This document shows positions 1 through 8,152 of a stretch of DNA of 64,000 nucleotides, piece by piece. This DNA is from Lachnospiraceae bacterium UBA3804 (GTDB lineage: Bacteria > Bacillota > Clostridia > Lachnospirales > Lachnospiraceae): positions 350,994-414,993 of the forward strand of contig DFEK01000008.1 in NCBI GenBank assembly GCA_002368665.1. Reading direction: 5' to 3'. The translations under genes and the position numbers were made by a program. The notes under the pieces were generated by a model. It ran no database searches and was not told the DNA's origin. It saw only the letters and a list, made by a program, of their open reading frames with translations. Position 1 is the stretch's first letter, and every line of letters begins with the position of its first letter.

Positions 1-317
1 TCATGCGCATTCTTCCTCCGAAGAGCATAGAATTCTATGAAATGAGCATTCCCGATTTCGAAGCATTCTTAAGTCGCATGGAAGAAGAACTTAAGAAAGA
101 ACCGTCCGACAGTCTTTGCAATTATACGTACGGGAAACAATTGCTGGAAGCGGGTTCTCCGGCGCTGGTTATTTTTCTCGGAAAAGAAGAAGAGCGGCTT
201 GCCGGTATCGCGGAGAAACTTGAGAAAAACTATGAAGAAAATGCCGACCGTCTGAAGGAGATCATCGAAGAGATTGATATCCTGATGATGGCGAAATGGA
301 AATTACAGGGAAGGTAG
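1..317 (+). CDS. trmK: tRNA (adenine22-N1)-methyltransferase, C-terminal part (cut by window edge)
   Basis: This is the last 104 residues of a gene that begins before the window. The fragment is charged and looks helical or coiled-coil, with a YGKQLLEAGSPAL stretch followed by Glu/Lys-rich helices. That matches the C-terminal coiled-coil region of TrmK/YqfN enzymes, which methylate N1 of adenine 22 in tRNA. The Rossmann methyltransferase domain would lie upstream and is not visible. Support comes mainly from context: the next gene is Nif3/YqfO, and trmK-nif3 is a conserved pair in Firmicutes. The ATG at base 3 is probably an internal methionine, not the start. Confidence 0.75.
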   Translation, partial: MRILPPKSIEFYEMSIPDFEAFLSRMEEELKKEPSDSLCNYTYGKQLLEAGSPALVIFLGKEEERLAGIAEKLEKNYEENADRLKEIIEEIDILMMAKWKLQGR

Positions 318-348
318 CAAACGCGGATAAACAAAAGGGGGAAGGTTT

Positions 349-1131
349 ATGCGATTAGGTGAAATTCTGGACAGACTGGAACAGTTGTCACCGGCTTCTT
401 TTGCCATGGACTGGGATAATTCCGGATTTCTTTTGGGAGACCGGGATGCGGAGATCCAAAGGGTTTTAATCTCCGTGGATGTCACAAAGGACGTGATCAG
501 GGAAGCCATCGAGAAGAGGGCGGATCTGATTCTGGCCCACCATCCCATGATTTTCAAACCGGTTTCCCGGATTGTGAAGGAAGATGTGATCGGAGAGAAA
601 ATTTTGACACTTGCGCAGAATCACATCAATGTCGTCTGCATGCATACCAATTTTGATGTCATCGGAATGGCGGATGAGGTTGCCGACAGACTTTCCTTAA
701 AGCACAAAAAAGTGCTGGATGTTACATTTGAAGACGATATCGCCAAAGAAGGTTTTGGCAGAACCGGATTGCTGCCGAGGGAGATGAGCCTGAAAGAGCT
801 TGTCAATCAGGTGAAATTAAAATTCGATATCCCGGGTGTCATCATGTACGGCGACGGGGATGCCATTGTGGAAAAAGTTGCCATCTGCGGCGGAAGCGGC
901 AAAGATTTTATTCCGAATGCCATCGAAGCGAAATGCCAGGTGCTGATTACCGGCGATATATCCTATCATGCGGCACTGGATGCGCTACAGGATGGGTTAT
1001 TCTTAATCGATGCCGGACATTTCGGGATCGAGAAGATTTTCATTCCTTACATGAAGGATTTCTTTGAGCGGGAGATGAAGCAGGTATATGCGTTGTCATC
1101 CGAGCAGGAGCAGATCGGAACATTTATCTGA
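349..1131 (+). CDS. Nif3-like dinuclear metal center protein
   Basis: A 260-residue protein of the Nif3/YqfO (DUF34) family, short form without the central PII-like insertion found in Bacillus YqfO. Visible family motifs are the N-terminal MDWDNSGFLLGD, the metal-binding LAHHPMIF near residue 63 and CMHTNFDV near residue 96, and the C-terminal TGDISYHAALDA and DAGHFGIE segments, which supply the histidines and acidic residues of the two-metal site. The physiological role of the family is unsettled; a GTP cyclohydrolase I type 2 label is often attached to it but is weakly supported. An AAGGGGGAAGG ribosome site precedes the ATG. It follows trmK by about 30 bases, so the two are probably one operon. 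Confidence 0.93.
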   Translation: MRLGEILDRLEQLSPASFAMDWDNSGFLLGDRDAEIQRVLISVDVTKDVIREAIEKRADLILAHHPMIFKPVSRIVKEDVIGEKILTLAQNHINVVCMHTNFDVIGMADEVADRLSLKHKKVLDVTFEDDIAKEGFGRTGLLPREMSLKELVNQVKLKFDIPGVIMYGDGDAIVEKVAICGGSGKDFIPNAIEAKCQVLITGDISYHAALDALQDGLFLIDAGHFGIEKIFIPYMKDFFEREMKQVYALSSEQEQIGTFI

Positions 1132-1142
1132 GGGGGGTAAAA

Positions 1143-2813
1143 ATGAATACGAAAGAAAATATCACTTTAATCATAAACGGCCAGGAGAAAGAATATCCTT
1201 ACGGCACAACCTATGGGGATGTTGCAAAGGAATATGCCGGTGATTACAAATATCCGATTGCGGTAGCCAATCATAACCTGCATTATCAGGAACTGTTTCA
1301 GGTGATTGAAGAGAACGGGGAACTGGAATTTCTGGATTTATCCACATCCACCGGTCATCAGACATATATGCGTACGGCGACTCTTTTATTTGTCAAAGCC
1401 GTAAACGATGTGCTTGGTATGGCTCAGATTGAACGTCTGAAACTGGAGTTTTCCATGAATACCGGATATTACTTCTCCTATGAAGGACGCACCAATATCA
1501 ATCAGGAGATCATCGATAAGATTACGAAGCGTATGCAGGAGATGGTGGATGAAAACCGGGTCATTCATAAGGACAGTTTTCTGCTTTCGGAAGCCATGAA
1601 GATTTTCGAAAACCAGAATATGCCCGATAAGATCAAAACCTGCTATTTCCGCAGAAGCCGTGTTATCAACCTGTATGAGGTTGACGGCTATTTTGATTAT
1701 TATTACGGATATATGCTTCCGAATATGGGCATGGTGAAGTGGTTTGAAGTGCTTTCCTATAAGGGCGGATTCATACTGAATCTTCCTACGGCAGCCACAC
1801 CCGACCAACTTCCGGAATTTGTTCCGCTTCCGAAGATCTTCAAAACCATGATGGCAGCCACGACCTTAAGCGAAACACTCGGCGTGGAAGTCGTGGGTGA
1901 TCTGAACGAGCATCTGGTAAACGGGGATTATGAAGACATGATCCTGGTTTCCGAGGCAATGCAGGAAAGAAACATTGCGGCAATCGCAACGAATATTATT
2001 AAAAATCCCGGCGTGAAATTCGTCATGATCGCGGGACCTTCTTCTTCCGGTAAAACGTCAACATCGCACAGACTCTCCATCCAGCTTCGTTCGCTTGGAT
2101 TTAAGCCGCATCCGATTGCGGTAGACGATTATTTCGTAAACCGTGAGGATACACCGAAGGATGAGAACGGGGATTACGATTTCGAATGCCTCGAAGCGAT
2201 TGATGTGAAACTTTTTAACGATGACATGAATCGTCTGTTAAGCGGTGAGAAAGTCGAACTCCCGACCTTTAATTTTAAAACCGGTCAGAGAGAGTACCGC
2301 GGAAACTTTCTGCAGCTCGGTGAGGATGACATCCTCGTCATTGAAGGCATTCACGCGCTCAATGACAAGATGAGCGAATCGCTCCCTACGGAAAGCAAAT
2401 ATAAGATTTATGTCAGTGCACTGACGACTTTGAATATCGATGAACATAACCGTATTCCGACGACGGATGCAAGACTGCTTCGCCGTATGGTACGTGATTT
2501 CAGAACCCGCGGCAATTCCGCGCAGAGAACCATCCAGATGTGGAAGAATGTAAGAAAGGGTGAAGAGAAAAATATCTTCCCGTATCAGGAAAGCGCCGAT
2601 TCAATCTTCAATTCCGCACTTGTGTACGAGATTGCAGCATTAAAATCGTTTGCCGAGCCGCTTCTTTACAGCGTTCCGCTTGGCACGCCGGAATATTATG
2701 AAGCAAGAAGATTACTCAAATTCTTGGAGTATTTCCTTGCGATGGATACGTCCAAAATACCCACGAACTCCATTGAGAGGGAATTCGTGGGCGGTAGTTG
2801 TTTCAATGTTTAA
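1143..2813 (+). CDS. TGS-domain nucleoside (uridine-like) kinase
   Basis: A 556-residue two-part protein. Residues 1-65 form a TGS domain resembling the N terminus of threonyl-tRNA synthetase. Residues about 290-490 form a P-loop kinase of the uridine kinase/phosphoribulokinase family: Walker A GPSSSGKTSTS, a DDYF segment and VIEGIHALND. The middle region resembles the synthetase editing-domain-associated segment. Such TGS plus uridine-kinase-like proteins are widespread in Clostridia and are called nucleoside kinase; the true substrate is uncertain. A GGGGGG ribosome site lies 4-5 bases before the ATG. It is 11 bases after nif3 and probably cotranscribed. The gene to its right is convergent. 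Confidence 0.9.
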   Translation: MNTKENITLIINGQEKEYPYGTTYGDVAKEYAGDYKYPIAVANHNLHYQELFQVIEENGELEFLDLSTSTGHQTYMRTATLLFVKAVNDVLGMAQIERLKLEFSMNTGYYFSYEGRTNINQEIIDKITKRMQEMVDENRVIHKDSFLLSEAMKIFENQNMPDKIKTCYFRRSRVINLYEVDGYFDYYYGYMLPNMGMVKWFEVLSYKGGFILNLPTAATPDQLPEFVPLPKIFKTMMAATTLSETLGVEVVGDLNEHLVNGDYEDMILVSEAMQERNIAAIATNIIKNPGVKFVMIAGPSSSGKTSTSHRLSIQLRSLGFKPHPIAVDDYFVNREDTPKDENGDYDFECLEAIDVKLFNDDMNRLLSGEKVELPTFNFKTGQREYRGNFLQLGEDDILVIEGIHALNDKMSESLPTESKYKIYVSALTTLNIDEHNRIPTTDARLLRRMVRDFRTRGNSAQRTIQMWKNVRKGEEKNIFPYQESADSIFNSALVYEIAALKSFAEPLLYSVPLGTPEYYEARRLLKFLEYFLAMDTSKIPTNSIEREFVGGSCFNV

Positions 2814-2830
2814 TTGAATGACGATGTCGT

Positions 2831-3064
2831 TTATTCGGAAGCGGGAGTCGGGGTTCCGTTGGGGTCGTACTCGAGGATATCTCCCGGCTGACAGTCCAGG
2901 GCATCACAGATTGCCTCTAAAGTGGAGAAGCGGATTGCGGAAATTTTACCGTTCTTCATCTTGGAGAGGTTGACGTTGGATACGCCGACCTTCTCCGACA
3001 AGTCATTTAAGGAAATTTTGCGGTCCGCCATGACGCGATCCAGGCGTAGAATGATTTGTCCCAT
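2831..3064 (-). CDS. XRE/Cro-type helix-turn-helix regulator (YozG-like)
   Basis: A 77-residue protein made almost entirely of a Cro/C1-type helix-turn-helix: a LDRVMADRKISLNDLSEKVG helix pair, a NVNLSKMKNGK recognition helix, then FSTLEAICDALDCQPGDILEY. Tiny XRE proteins of this type usually sit beside a DUF2975 membrane protein (YozG/YoaS in Bacillus), as here. A strong AAGGAGGTG ribosome site lies 5 bases before the ATG. The gene starts 11 bases after the stop of the DUF2975 gene, so the two form one operon read on the minus strand. It probably binds the ACGATA repeats upstream of the operon and controls its own expression. Confidence 0.9.
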   Translation of the reverse strand: MGQIILRLDRVMADRKISLNDLSEKVGVSNVNLSKMKNGKISAIRFSTLEAICDALDCQPGDILEYDPNGTPTPASE

Positions 3065-3075
3065 AGCGCACCTCC

Positions 3076-3687
3076 TTATAATGTTTCATCGGACTGCTTC
3101 TTTAAGACGCGACCGTAATCGAGGATGGTGTAGATTACCCAGGTTAAGAATGCGCCGAGAAGTGCAAATCCGCCGCCGGTAGTCAGTGCCAGGACTCCGC
3201 AAAGAATGATCATGGAGATTAAGATTCGTTTGATGGCTTTGTCCGCGAAAGGATTTCCTTCTTTGAGGATGATGTCGAATACACTTGAGATGATCGCCAG
3301 AACAACGGCAACGATGGCAACCATAATTCCGACAAAAATCAGATAGAAGGATAAGTAAAGACTTGGGGAGTCCCCGTTTTCATCAAAAAACTGCTGAAGG
3401 GCGGGAACGGATGAGGTCATTTTCATGGATTCGGGAACGGTGAATTCTCCTTCATTGAATTCTGCGAATACAACGCCTCCCACACGGAGCTGCTGATTGA
3501 TTTTCACTTCGCCCGAGCCGCTTAAAATCTGCGGATCGAATTTGTCTCTTCCGAAGAAGAAGACGATTCCGGTGACAATGGCGATGGTGCATCCGACGAT
3601 GGCAAAGATTAATAAGATTTTGGAAACGATTTTGGCTGCTTTACAGCTTTTTTGTACTTTGGCTAATTTGGCATTTTCTTCATTCAT
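3076..3687 (-). CDS. DUF2975 membrane protein (YoaS-like)
   Basis: A 203-residue membrane protein of the DUF2975 family. Predicted membrane segments are at about residues 20-43 (ILLIFAIVGCTIAIVTGIVF), 110-135 (LSFYLIFVGIMVAIVAVVLA), 155-172 and 174-195, with an extracytoplasmic loop after the first helix. The ATG at 3687 (MNEENAKLAK) is chosen because AAAGGAG lies 9 bases before it; longer in-frame extensions have no ribosome site and would overlap the predicted promoter. Function is unknown; the family is nearly always paired with a small XRE regulator, as here, suggesting a sensor or effector whose amount that regulator sets. Confidence 0.85.
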   Translation of the reverse strand: MNEENAKLAKVQKSCKAAKIVSKILLIFAIVGCTIAIVTGIVFFFGRDKFDPQILSGSGEVKINQQLRVGGVVFAEFNEGEFTVPESMKMTSSVPALQQFFDENGDSPSLYLSFYLIFVGIMVAIVAVVLAIISSVFDIILKEGNPFADKAIKRILISMIILCGVLALTTGGGFALLGAFLTWVIYTILDYGRVLKKQSDETL

Positions 3688-3803
3688 GATTATATTCTCC
3701 TTTATGTATCCGAATGTGGATGATGTGAACAGGTTATTGTATAAAACATTTACCGGTAAGATCGGAGCGGACTCGGCCGGGGTATTTCCCCTCCGATGAG
3801 TAC

Positions 3804-3832
3804 AATGTAACACGACAATTTATGTTTGTCAA
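3804..3832 (-). promoter_or_regulatory. Promoter of the DUF2975/XRE operon
   Basis: Read on the minus strand there is TTGACA (3832-3827), a 17-base spacer and TACATT (3809-3804), a near-consensus sigma-A promoter. It would give a leader of about 110 bases before the DUF2975 start. Confidence 0.6.
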
Positions 3833-3842
3833 CAATAATTTA

Positions 3843-3888
3843 ACGATAAACGATAAATTATTTACAAAAAACGATATCAAATTATCGT
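3843..3888. promoter_or_regulatory. ACGATA repeats, likely operator upstream of the DUF2975/XRE promoter
   Basis: Two tandem ACGATAA units (3843-3856) are followed by an inverted pair, ACGATA-tcaaat-TATCGT (3871-3888). They lie just upstream of the minus-strand -35 box. Regular spacing and dyad symmetry suggest a binding site for a dimeric helix-turn-helix protein, most simply the XRE protein of the operon. This is inference from pattern and position. Confidence 0.45.
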
Positions 3889-3951
3889 AAAACGTGATTT
3901 TGGGTGCATTCCGGCGCACTCTGACATAAACAGAGAAATATGATTTCTAGG

Positions 3952-3980
3952 TTGAAGTTAAAACCGCGGAAAAGTATAAT
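3952..3980 (+). promoter_or_regulatory. Promoter of rnpB
   Basis: TTGAAG (3952-3957), a 17-base spacer and a perfect TATAAT (3975-3980). Transcription would begin near 3987, matching the first base pair of the RNase P RNA P1 helix. Confidence 0.75.
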
Positions 3981-3988
3981 AAAAATTT

Positions 3989-4326
3989 GAGTGGGATGAA
4001 TGATCGCTGCTTTGCCGTAAGGCGGAGGAGAGGAAAGTCCGGGCTTCACAGGGCAGGATGCCGGATAACGTCCGGTGGGGGCGACCCCAAGGATAGTGCA
4101 ACAGAAAAGAAACCGCCGCGCAAGCGGTAAGGGTGGAATGGCAGTGTAAGAGACTACCGCACGACTGGTAACAGGCGTGGCTGTGTAAACCCCATCCGAA
4201 GCAAGACCAAGCAGAAAGCGTTTAGCCGGCCCGGTTAGCTTTCAGGTAGGTTGCTTGAGAGGCATGGTAACATGTCTCCTAGATAGATGATCATTCACGA
4301 CAGAACCCGGCTTACAGTCCCACTCA
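3989..4326 (+). ncRNA. rnpB: RNase P RNA (bacterial class A)
   Basis: The catalytic RNA of RNase P, which trims 5' leaders from pre-tRNAs. Conserved blocks appear in order: GAGGAAAGTCCGGGC near 4029, the GGATAGTGCAACAGAAA region near 4092, GTGTAAACCCC near 4182, AGATAGATGAT near 4281, and ACAGAACCCGGCTTAC near 4300. The ends GAGTGGGA (3989) and TCCCACTC pair to form helix P1, which fixes the boundaries to within a few bases. The layout fits type A. No clear intrinsic terminator follows before iorA, which starts 37 bases later, so some read-through is possible. Confidence 0.95.
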
Positions 4327-4362
4327 TACTGTGGATTATTATTTGAAAGGAAGGATAGTAAC

Positions 4363-6099
4363 GTGGAAAAGAAAATCATGCTCGGCAATGAAGCGATTGC
4401 CAGGGGTGCATGGGAAGCAGGCGTAAAGGTGTCTGCGGCATATCCCGGAACACCCAGCACGGAGATCAGTGAGAATATCGTAAAGTATGACGGTATTTAC
4501 GCGGAATGGTCTCCGAACGAAAAAGTTGCAATGGAGGTAGCTATCGGTGCATCGATGAGCGGTGTCAGAGCATTGGCATCCATGAAAATGGTTGGCGTCA
4601 ATGTGGCATCCGATCCTTTATATACCGTATCATACATCGGCGTAAACGGCGGTCTGGTACTGGTTGCAGCTGACGATCCCGGCTTGTATTCTTCTCAGAA
4701 TGAGCAGGATTCCAGATGCGTTGCCCGTGTGGCACAGGTTCCTGTTTTAGAGCCTTCCGATTCCCAGGAAGCAAAGGATTTCACCAAACTTGCATTTGAA
4801 TTATCCGAAAAATACGACACCCCGATTATGATCCGTACCACCACCCGTCTGGCACATTCCCAGGGTGTGGTTGAATTAAACGATCGTGTGGAAGTGGAAG
4901 ATAAGCCTTATGAGCGTTCCGTTCCCAAGAACGTTATGATGCCCGCTATGGCCAAAGGACGTCACGTATTCGTTGAGAAGCGCTTAAAAGACATGGCCGA
5001 AGATGCAAGCAGTGCATCCTACAACAAAGTAGAATGGAATGATTTAAAGATCGGTGTTATCACATCCGGTATTCCTTACCAGTATGTAAAGGAAGCGCTT
5101 CCGAACGCATCCGTTTTAAAACTCGGTCTGGTTCATCCCCTTCCGAAGAAACTGATTGCGGAATTTGCCGCACATGTGGATGAATTATACATTGTGGAAG
5201 AGCTTGAGCCCCTGATCGAAGAGCAGGTAAAGGCTATGGGCATTGCCTGCCACGGTAAAGATATCTTAACCGTTCAGGGTGAGTATTCCGCAAACATGCT
5301 TCGCAAAGCAATCCTGAAAGAAGAAGTTAAGACCGAAGAACCCGCAAAGGTTCCCGCGCGTCCTCCGATTCTTTGCCCCGGATGCCCGCACAGAAGCACA
5401 TTTACCGTTTTAAATGAGTTAAAAATTCATGGCGCCGGAGATATCGGCTGCTATACTTTGGGCGCTGTAGCACCCTTAAATGTAATTGATACCACGGTCT
5501 GCATGGGCTCTTCCATTTCCACTCTGCATGGTATGGAAAAAGCCAAAGGCAAGGACTACATCAAGAACTGGGTTGCTTTAATCGGCGATTCCACATTCCT
5601 TCATACCGGTATCAATTCGTTGCTTAACATGGTTTACAACAAGTCCACCGGAACGGTTATCATTATGGATAACTCCACCACCGGTATGACCGGACATCAG
5701 GATCATGCGGCAACCGGTAAAACCTTATCCGGCGAAGCAACTTATGCAGTGGATCTGGTTGATCTTTGCCATGCACTCGGCGTAGAGCATGTCAGCGTTG
5801 TAAATGCTTTCGATACCGAGAAGTTAAAGGCAACCATCAAAGAAGAAGTGGCACGTGATGCGGTTTCCGTTATCATTTCCCAGGCACCCTGTGCACTGCT
5901 TAAAACCAATGTATCCCATAAGAAATGCTATGCACTTTCCGACAAATGCAAGAAGTGCGGTATGTGCTTAAAGCCCGGCTGTCCGGCGCTTACCAAGAAT
6001 GAAGATGGAACCATCCGCATCGATGAGACGATGTGTAACGGCTGCGGTCTTTGCGAGTCCCGCTGCAAGTTCGGTGCCATCGAGTCCAGGGAGGTGTAA
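4363..6099 (+). CDS. iorA: Indolepyruvate:ferredoxin oxidoreductase, alpha subunit
   Basis: A 578-residue thiamine-diphosphate enzyme subunit that oxidatively decarboxylates aryl pyruvates to aryl-acetyl-CoA and reduces ferredoxin. The N-terminal pyrimidine-binding domain has AAYPGTPSTEI near residue 25. The thiamine diphosphate domain has CPGCPHRSTF near 347 and GDSTFLHTGINSLLN near 408. The C terminus carries a two-cluster ferredoxin domain: a CKKCGMCLKPGCPAL motif near 530 and CNGCGLCESRC near 558. The GTG start follows GAAAGGAAGGA. Its stop lies just before the ATG of iorB. IorA normally pairs with IorB in the cytoplasm; together with the ligase downstream this suggests fermentation of aromatic amino acids. 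Confidence 0.95.
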   Translation: MEKKIMLGNEAIARGAWEAGVKVSAAYPGTPSTEISENIVKYDGIYAEWSPNEKVAMEVAIGASMSGVRALASMKMVGVNVASDPLYTVSYIGVNGGLVLVAADDPGLYSSQNEQDSRCVARVAQVPVLEPSDSQEAKDFTKLAFELSEKYDTPIMIRTTTRLAHSQGVVELNDRVEVEDKPYERSVPKNVMMPAMAKGRHVFVEKRLKDMAEDASSASYNKVEWNDLKIGVITSGIPYQYVKEALPNASVLKLGLVHPLPKKLIAEFAAHVDELYIVEELEPLIEEQVKAMGIACHGKDILTVQGEYSANMLRKAILKEEVKTEEPAKVPARPPILCPGCPHRSTFTVLNELKIHGAGDIGCYTLGAVAPLNVIDTTVCMGSSISTLHGMEKAKGKDYIKNWVALIGDSTFLHTGINSLLNMVYNKSTGTVIIMDNSTTGMTGHQDHAATGKTLSGEATYAVDLVDLCHALGVEHVSVVNAFDTEKLKATIKEEVARDAVSVIISQAPCALLKTNVSHKKCYALSDKCKKCGMCLKPGCPALTKNEDGTIRIDETMCNGCGLCESRCKFGAIESREV

Positions 6100-6101
6100 A
6101 G

Positions 6102-6671
6102 ATGGAAACAAAGAGTATTATGATCGTGGGTGTAGGCGGACAGGGAACACTGCTTACCAGCCGTATCCTCGGCGGAATCACCACCCATGCAGGATATGAT
6201 GTAAAACTTTCCGAGGTTCACGGAATGGCACAGCGTGGCGGTTCCGTAGTTACGTTCGTTCGTTACGGTGATAAGGTTAACGAGCCTATCGTAGAAGAAG
6301 GATGCGCAGATGTTTTAATCGCTTTCGAGAGACTCGAAGCACTGCGTTATGCACATTTCTTAAAAAAGGACGGCGTTTTGATCGTCAATGACCAGCGTAT
6401 CGATCCGATGACCGTTGTAACGGGTGCCGCAGAGTATCCGGAAGGTATCATTGAGGAACTTTCGGCAAAGTACAAAGTTATTTCCTTAGATGCCATGGCG
6501 GAAGCAAAGAAACTTGGAAATTCCAGAGTTTTCAATACGATTATTGTCGGAGTCGCAGCTAAGCACATGGATTTTGCAAAGGAAGACTGGCTGACCGTAA
6601 TCGAGAAAACCGTACCGCCCAAGACGGTGGACATCAATAAAAAAGCTTTCGAAGCTGGATTTGCCTTTTGA
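6102..6671 (+). CDS. iorB: Indolepyruvate:ferredoxin oxidoreductase, beta subunit
   Basis: A 189-residue gamma-type domain of 2-oxoacid:ferredoxin oxidoreductases, the partner of IorA. It begins METKSIMIVGVGGQGTLL, the glycine-rich start of the family, followed by VHGMAQRGGSVVTFVRYG, which helps bind CoA or contacts the other subunit. The ATG at 6102 is chosen because GGGAGG lies 6 bases upstream and because the family begins this way; a longer in-frame reading would run back into the iorA coding sequence. It starts 2 bases after the iorA stop, so translation is probably coupled. Confidence 0.95.
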   Translation: METKSIMIVGVGGQGTLLTSRILGGITTHAGYDVKLSEVHGMAQRGGSVVTFVRYGDKVNEPIVEEGCADVLIAFERLEALRYAHFLKKDGVLIVNDQRIDPMTVVTGAAEYPEGIIEELSAKYKVISLDAMAEAKKLGNSRVFNTIIVGVAAKHMDFAKEDWLTVIEKTVPPKTVDINKKAFEAGFAF

Positions 6672-6780
6672 CACGACGGTAAGACGTCAACTCATTATTT
6701 TTCAGGAAAATGTCAAAAATCATTTACAGAAATAACACAAAAAATCATTACACTGTGAATGTGTGCAAACAGCGACGGAA

Positions 6781-6817
6781 GCACCTGCGCTCAGACGTAA
6801 GGTGCACAGAACGCAGG
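6781..6817 (+). promoter_or_regulatory. Two competing hairpins in the leader of the phenylacetate-CoA ligase gene
   Basis: GCACCT (6781-6786) can pair with AGGTGC (6800-6805). The overlapping CCTGCG (6784-6789) can pair instead with CGCAGG (6812-6817), which abuts the AAAGGA ribosome site. The stems share bases and cannot form together. Only 6 base pairs each, so a regulatory role is a guess. Confidence 0.25.
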
Positions 6818-6830
6818 AAAGGATGAAATT

Positions 6831-8132
6831 ATGATTTGGAATGAAGCAAGAGAATGTATGAGTCGCGATGAGATGCAGTCGATGCAGTCTGCACGTCTTC
6901 GCAAACTGGTTAATAACGTTTATCACAATGTTGAGTTTTATCGCAAGAAAATGCAGGACCTTGGTCTTGAACCGGGAGATATCCGCGGAATTGAAGATAT
7001 CGAGAAACTGCCTTTTACCACCAAGACCGATTTAAGAGATAATTATCCGTTCGGCCTTTTGGCTGTGCCGCAGTCACAGATCGTTCGTGTACATGCATCG
7101 AGCGGAACCACAGGTAAAGCAACGGTTGTCGCTTACACCAGAAAAGATATTGAACTTTGGCAGGAATGCGTAGCCAGAGATCTGATGATGTGCGGCGTCG
7201 GCAAGGATGACATTATCCAGGTTGCTTACGGATACGGTCTTTTCACCGGAGGCCTGGGACTTCATTACGGTGCAGAGAACTTAGGATGTACCACGGTTCC
7301 GATGTCTACCGGTAATACCAAGAGACTGGTTACCATGATGGAAGACTTCAAGGCTACGGCAATTGCCTGCACACCTTCTTATCTGCTTCATATTGCGGAA
7401 GTGATCGAAGAGATGGGTGCAAAGGATAAACTGTACTTAAAGACCGCAATCTGTGGTGCAGAGCCCTGGACGGAGAAGATGCGACTGCAGATTGAAGAGA
7501 AGATGGGTATTCATGCACATGATATCTACGGTTTATCCGAAGTTTGCGGACCCGGTGTCGCATGTGACTGTGAATTCCATAAAGGACTTCATATTCAGGA
7601 CGATCATTTCTTCGCGGAAATCGTGGATCGTGATACCTTAAAACAGGTACCGGACGGAACCGTAGGAGAGCTGGTATTCACCACCCTTACCAAGGAAGGT
7701 ATGCCGCTTCTTCGTTATCGCACCAAGGACTTGACCAGCATCGATCATTCTCCCTGTGAATGCGGACGTACAACGCCGAGAATCTCCAGATTCAAAGGCA
7801 GAAGCGATGATATGCTCATCATCCGCGGCGTGAACGTATTCCCGTCTCAGGTGGAAACCGCACTTCTTGAAATTGCGGGCGTGACACCTCATTACTTAAT
7901 GATTGTTGATCGTGTCAACAACCTCGACACCCTGGAAGTTCAGGTGGAAGTGGAAGAAAGCTTCTTCTCCGATGAAGTAAAAGAGATGGAGAACTTAACC
8001 AAGAAGATTGCAGCAGCACTGCAGAGCGCCATCTTAATCGCAGTGAAGGTAAAACTGGTAGAGCCGAGAACCCTGGAGCGTTCCGCAGGCAAATCCGTTC
8101 ATGTAATCGACAAACGAGTACTTGATGAATAA
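6831..8132 (+). CDS. paaK: Phenylacetate-CoA ligase (aryl-acetate CoA ligase)
   Basis: A 433-residue adenylate-forming enzyme of the PaaK family, which joins phenylacetate or similar aryl acids to CoA using ATP; in fermenters it can run backwards to make ATP. Seen: the phosphate-binding loop VHASSGTTGKATVVAYT near residue 90, an AICGAEPWTEKMR segment, YGLSEVCGPGVACDC and the C-terminal GRSDDMLIIRGVNVFPSQVE hinge typical of the family. An AAAGGA site lies 7 bases before the ATG. Placement directly after iorAB and before an ACT-domain gene is a recurring arrangement in Clostridia and supports a role on IOR products (phenyl-, hydroxyphenyl- or indole-acetyl-CoA). Substrate preference is not readable from sequence. 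Confidence 0.93.
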   Translation: MIWNEARECMSRDEMQSMQSARLRKLVNNVYHNVEFYRKKMQDLGLEPGDIRGIEDIEKLPFTTKTDLRDNYPFGLLAVPQSQIVRVHASSGTTGKATVVAYTRKDIELWQECVARDLMMCGVGKDDIIQVAYGYGLFTGGLGLHYGAENLGCTTVPMSTGNTKRLVTMMEDFKATAIACTPSYLLHIAEVIEEMGAKDKLYLKTAICGAEPWTEKMRLQIEEKMGIHAHDIYGLSEVCGPGVACDCEFHKGLHIQDDHFFAEIVDRDTLKQVPDGTVGELVFTTLTKEGMPLLRYRTKDLTSIDHSPCECGRTTPRISRFKGRSDDMLIIRGVNVFPSQVETALLEIAGVTPHYLMIVDRVNNLDTLEVQVEVEESFFSDEVKEMENLTKKIAAALQSAILIAVKVKLVEPRTLERSAGKSVHVIDKRVLDE

Positions 8133-8152
8133 GGATAAAGGGGGTATATGAT

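Noticed and set aside
5928..6199. Small overlapping frames on either strand at the iorA-iorB junction
   Set aside because: They are shadows of the real genes, without ribosome sites or protein-like composition.
6668..6696. TTGACA at the end of iorB as promoter of the ligase gene
   Set aside because: No acceptable -10 box lies 16-18 bases downstream.
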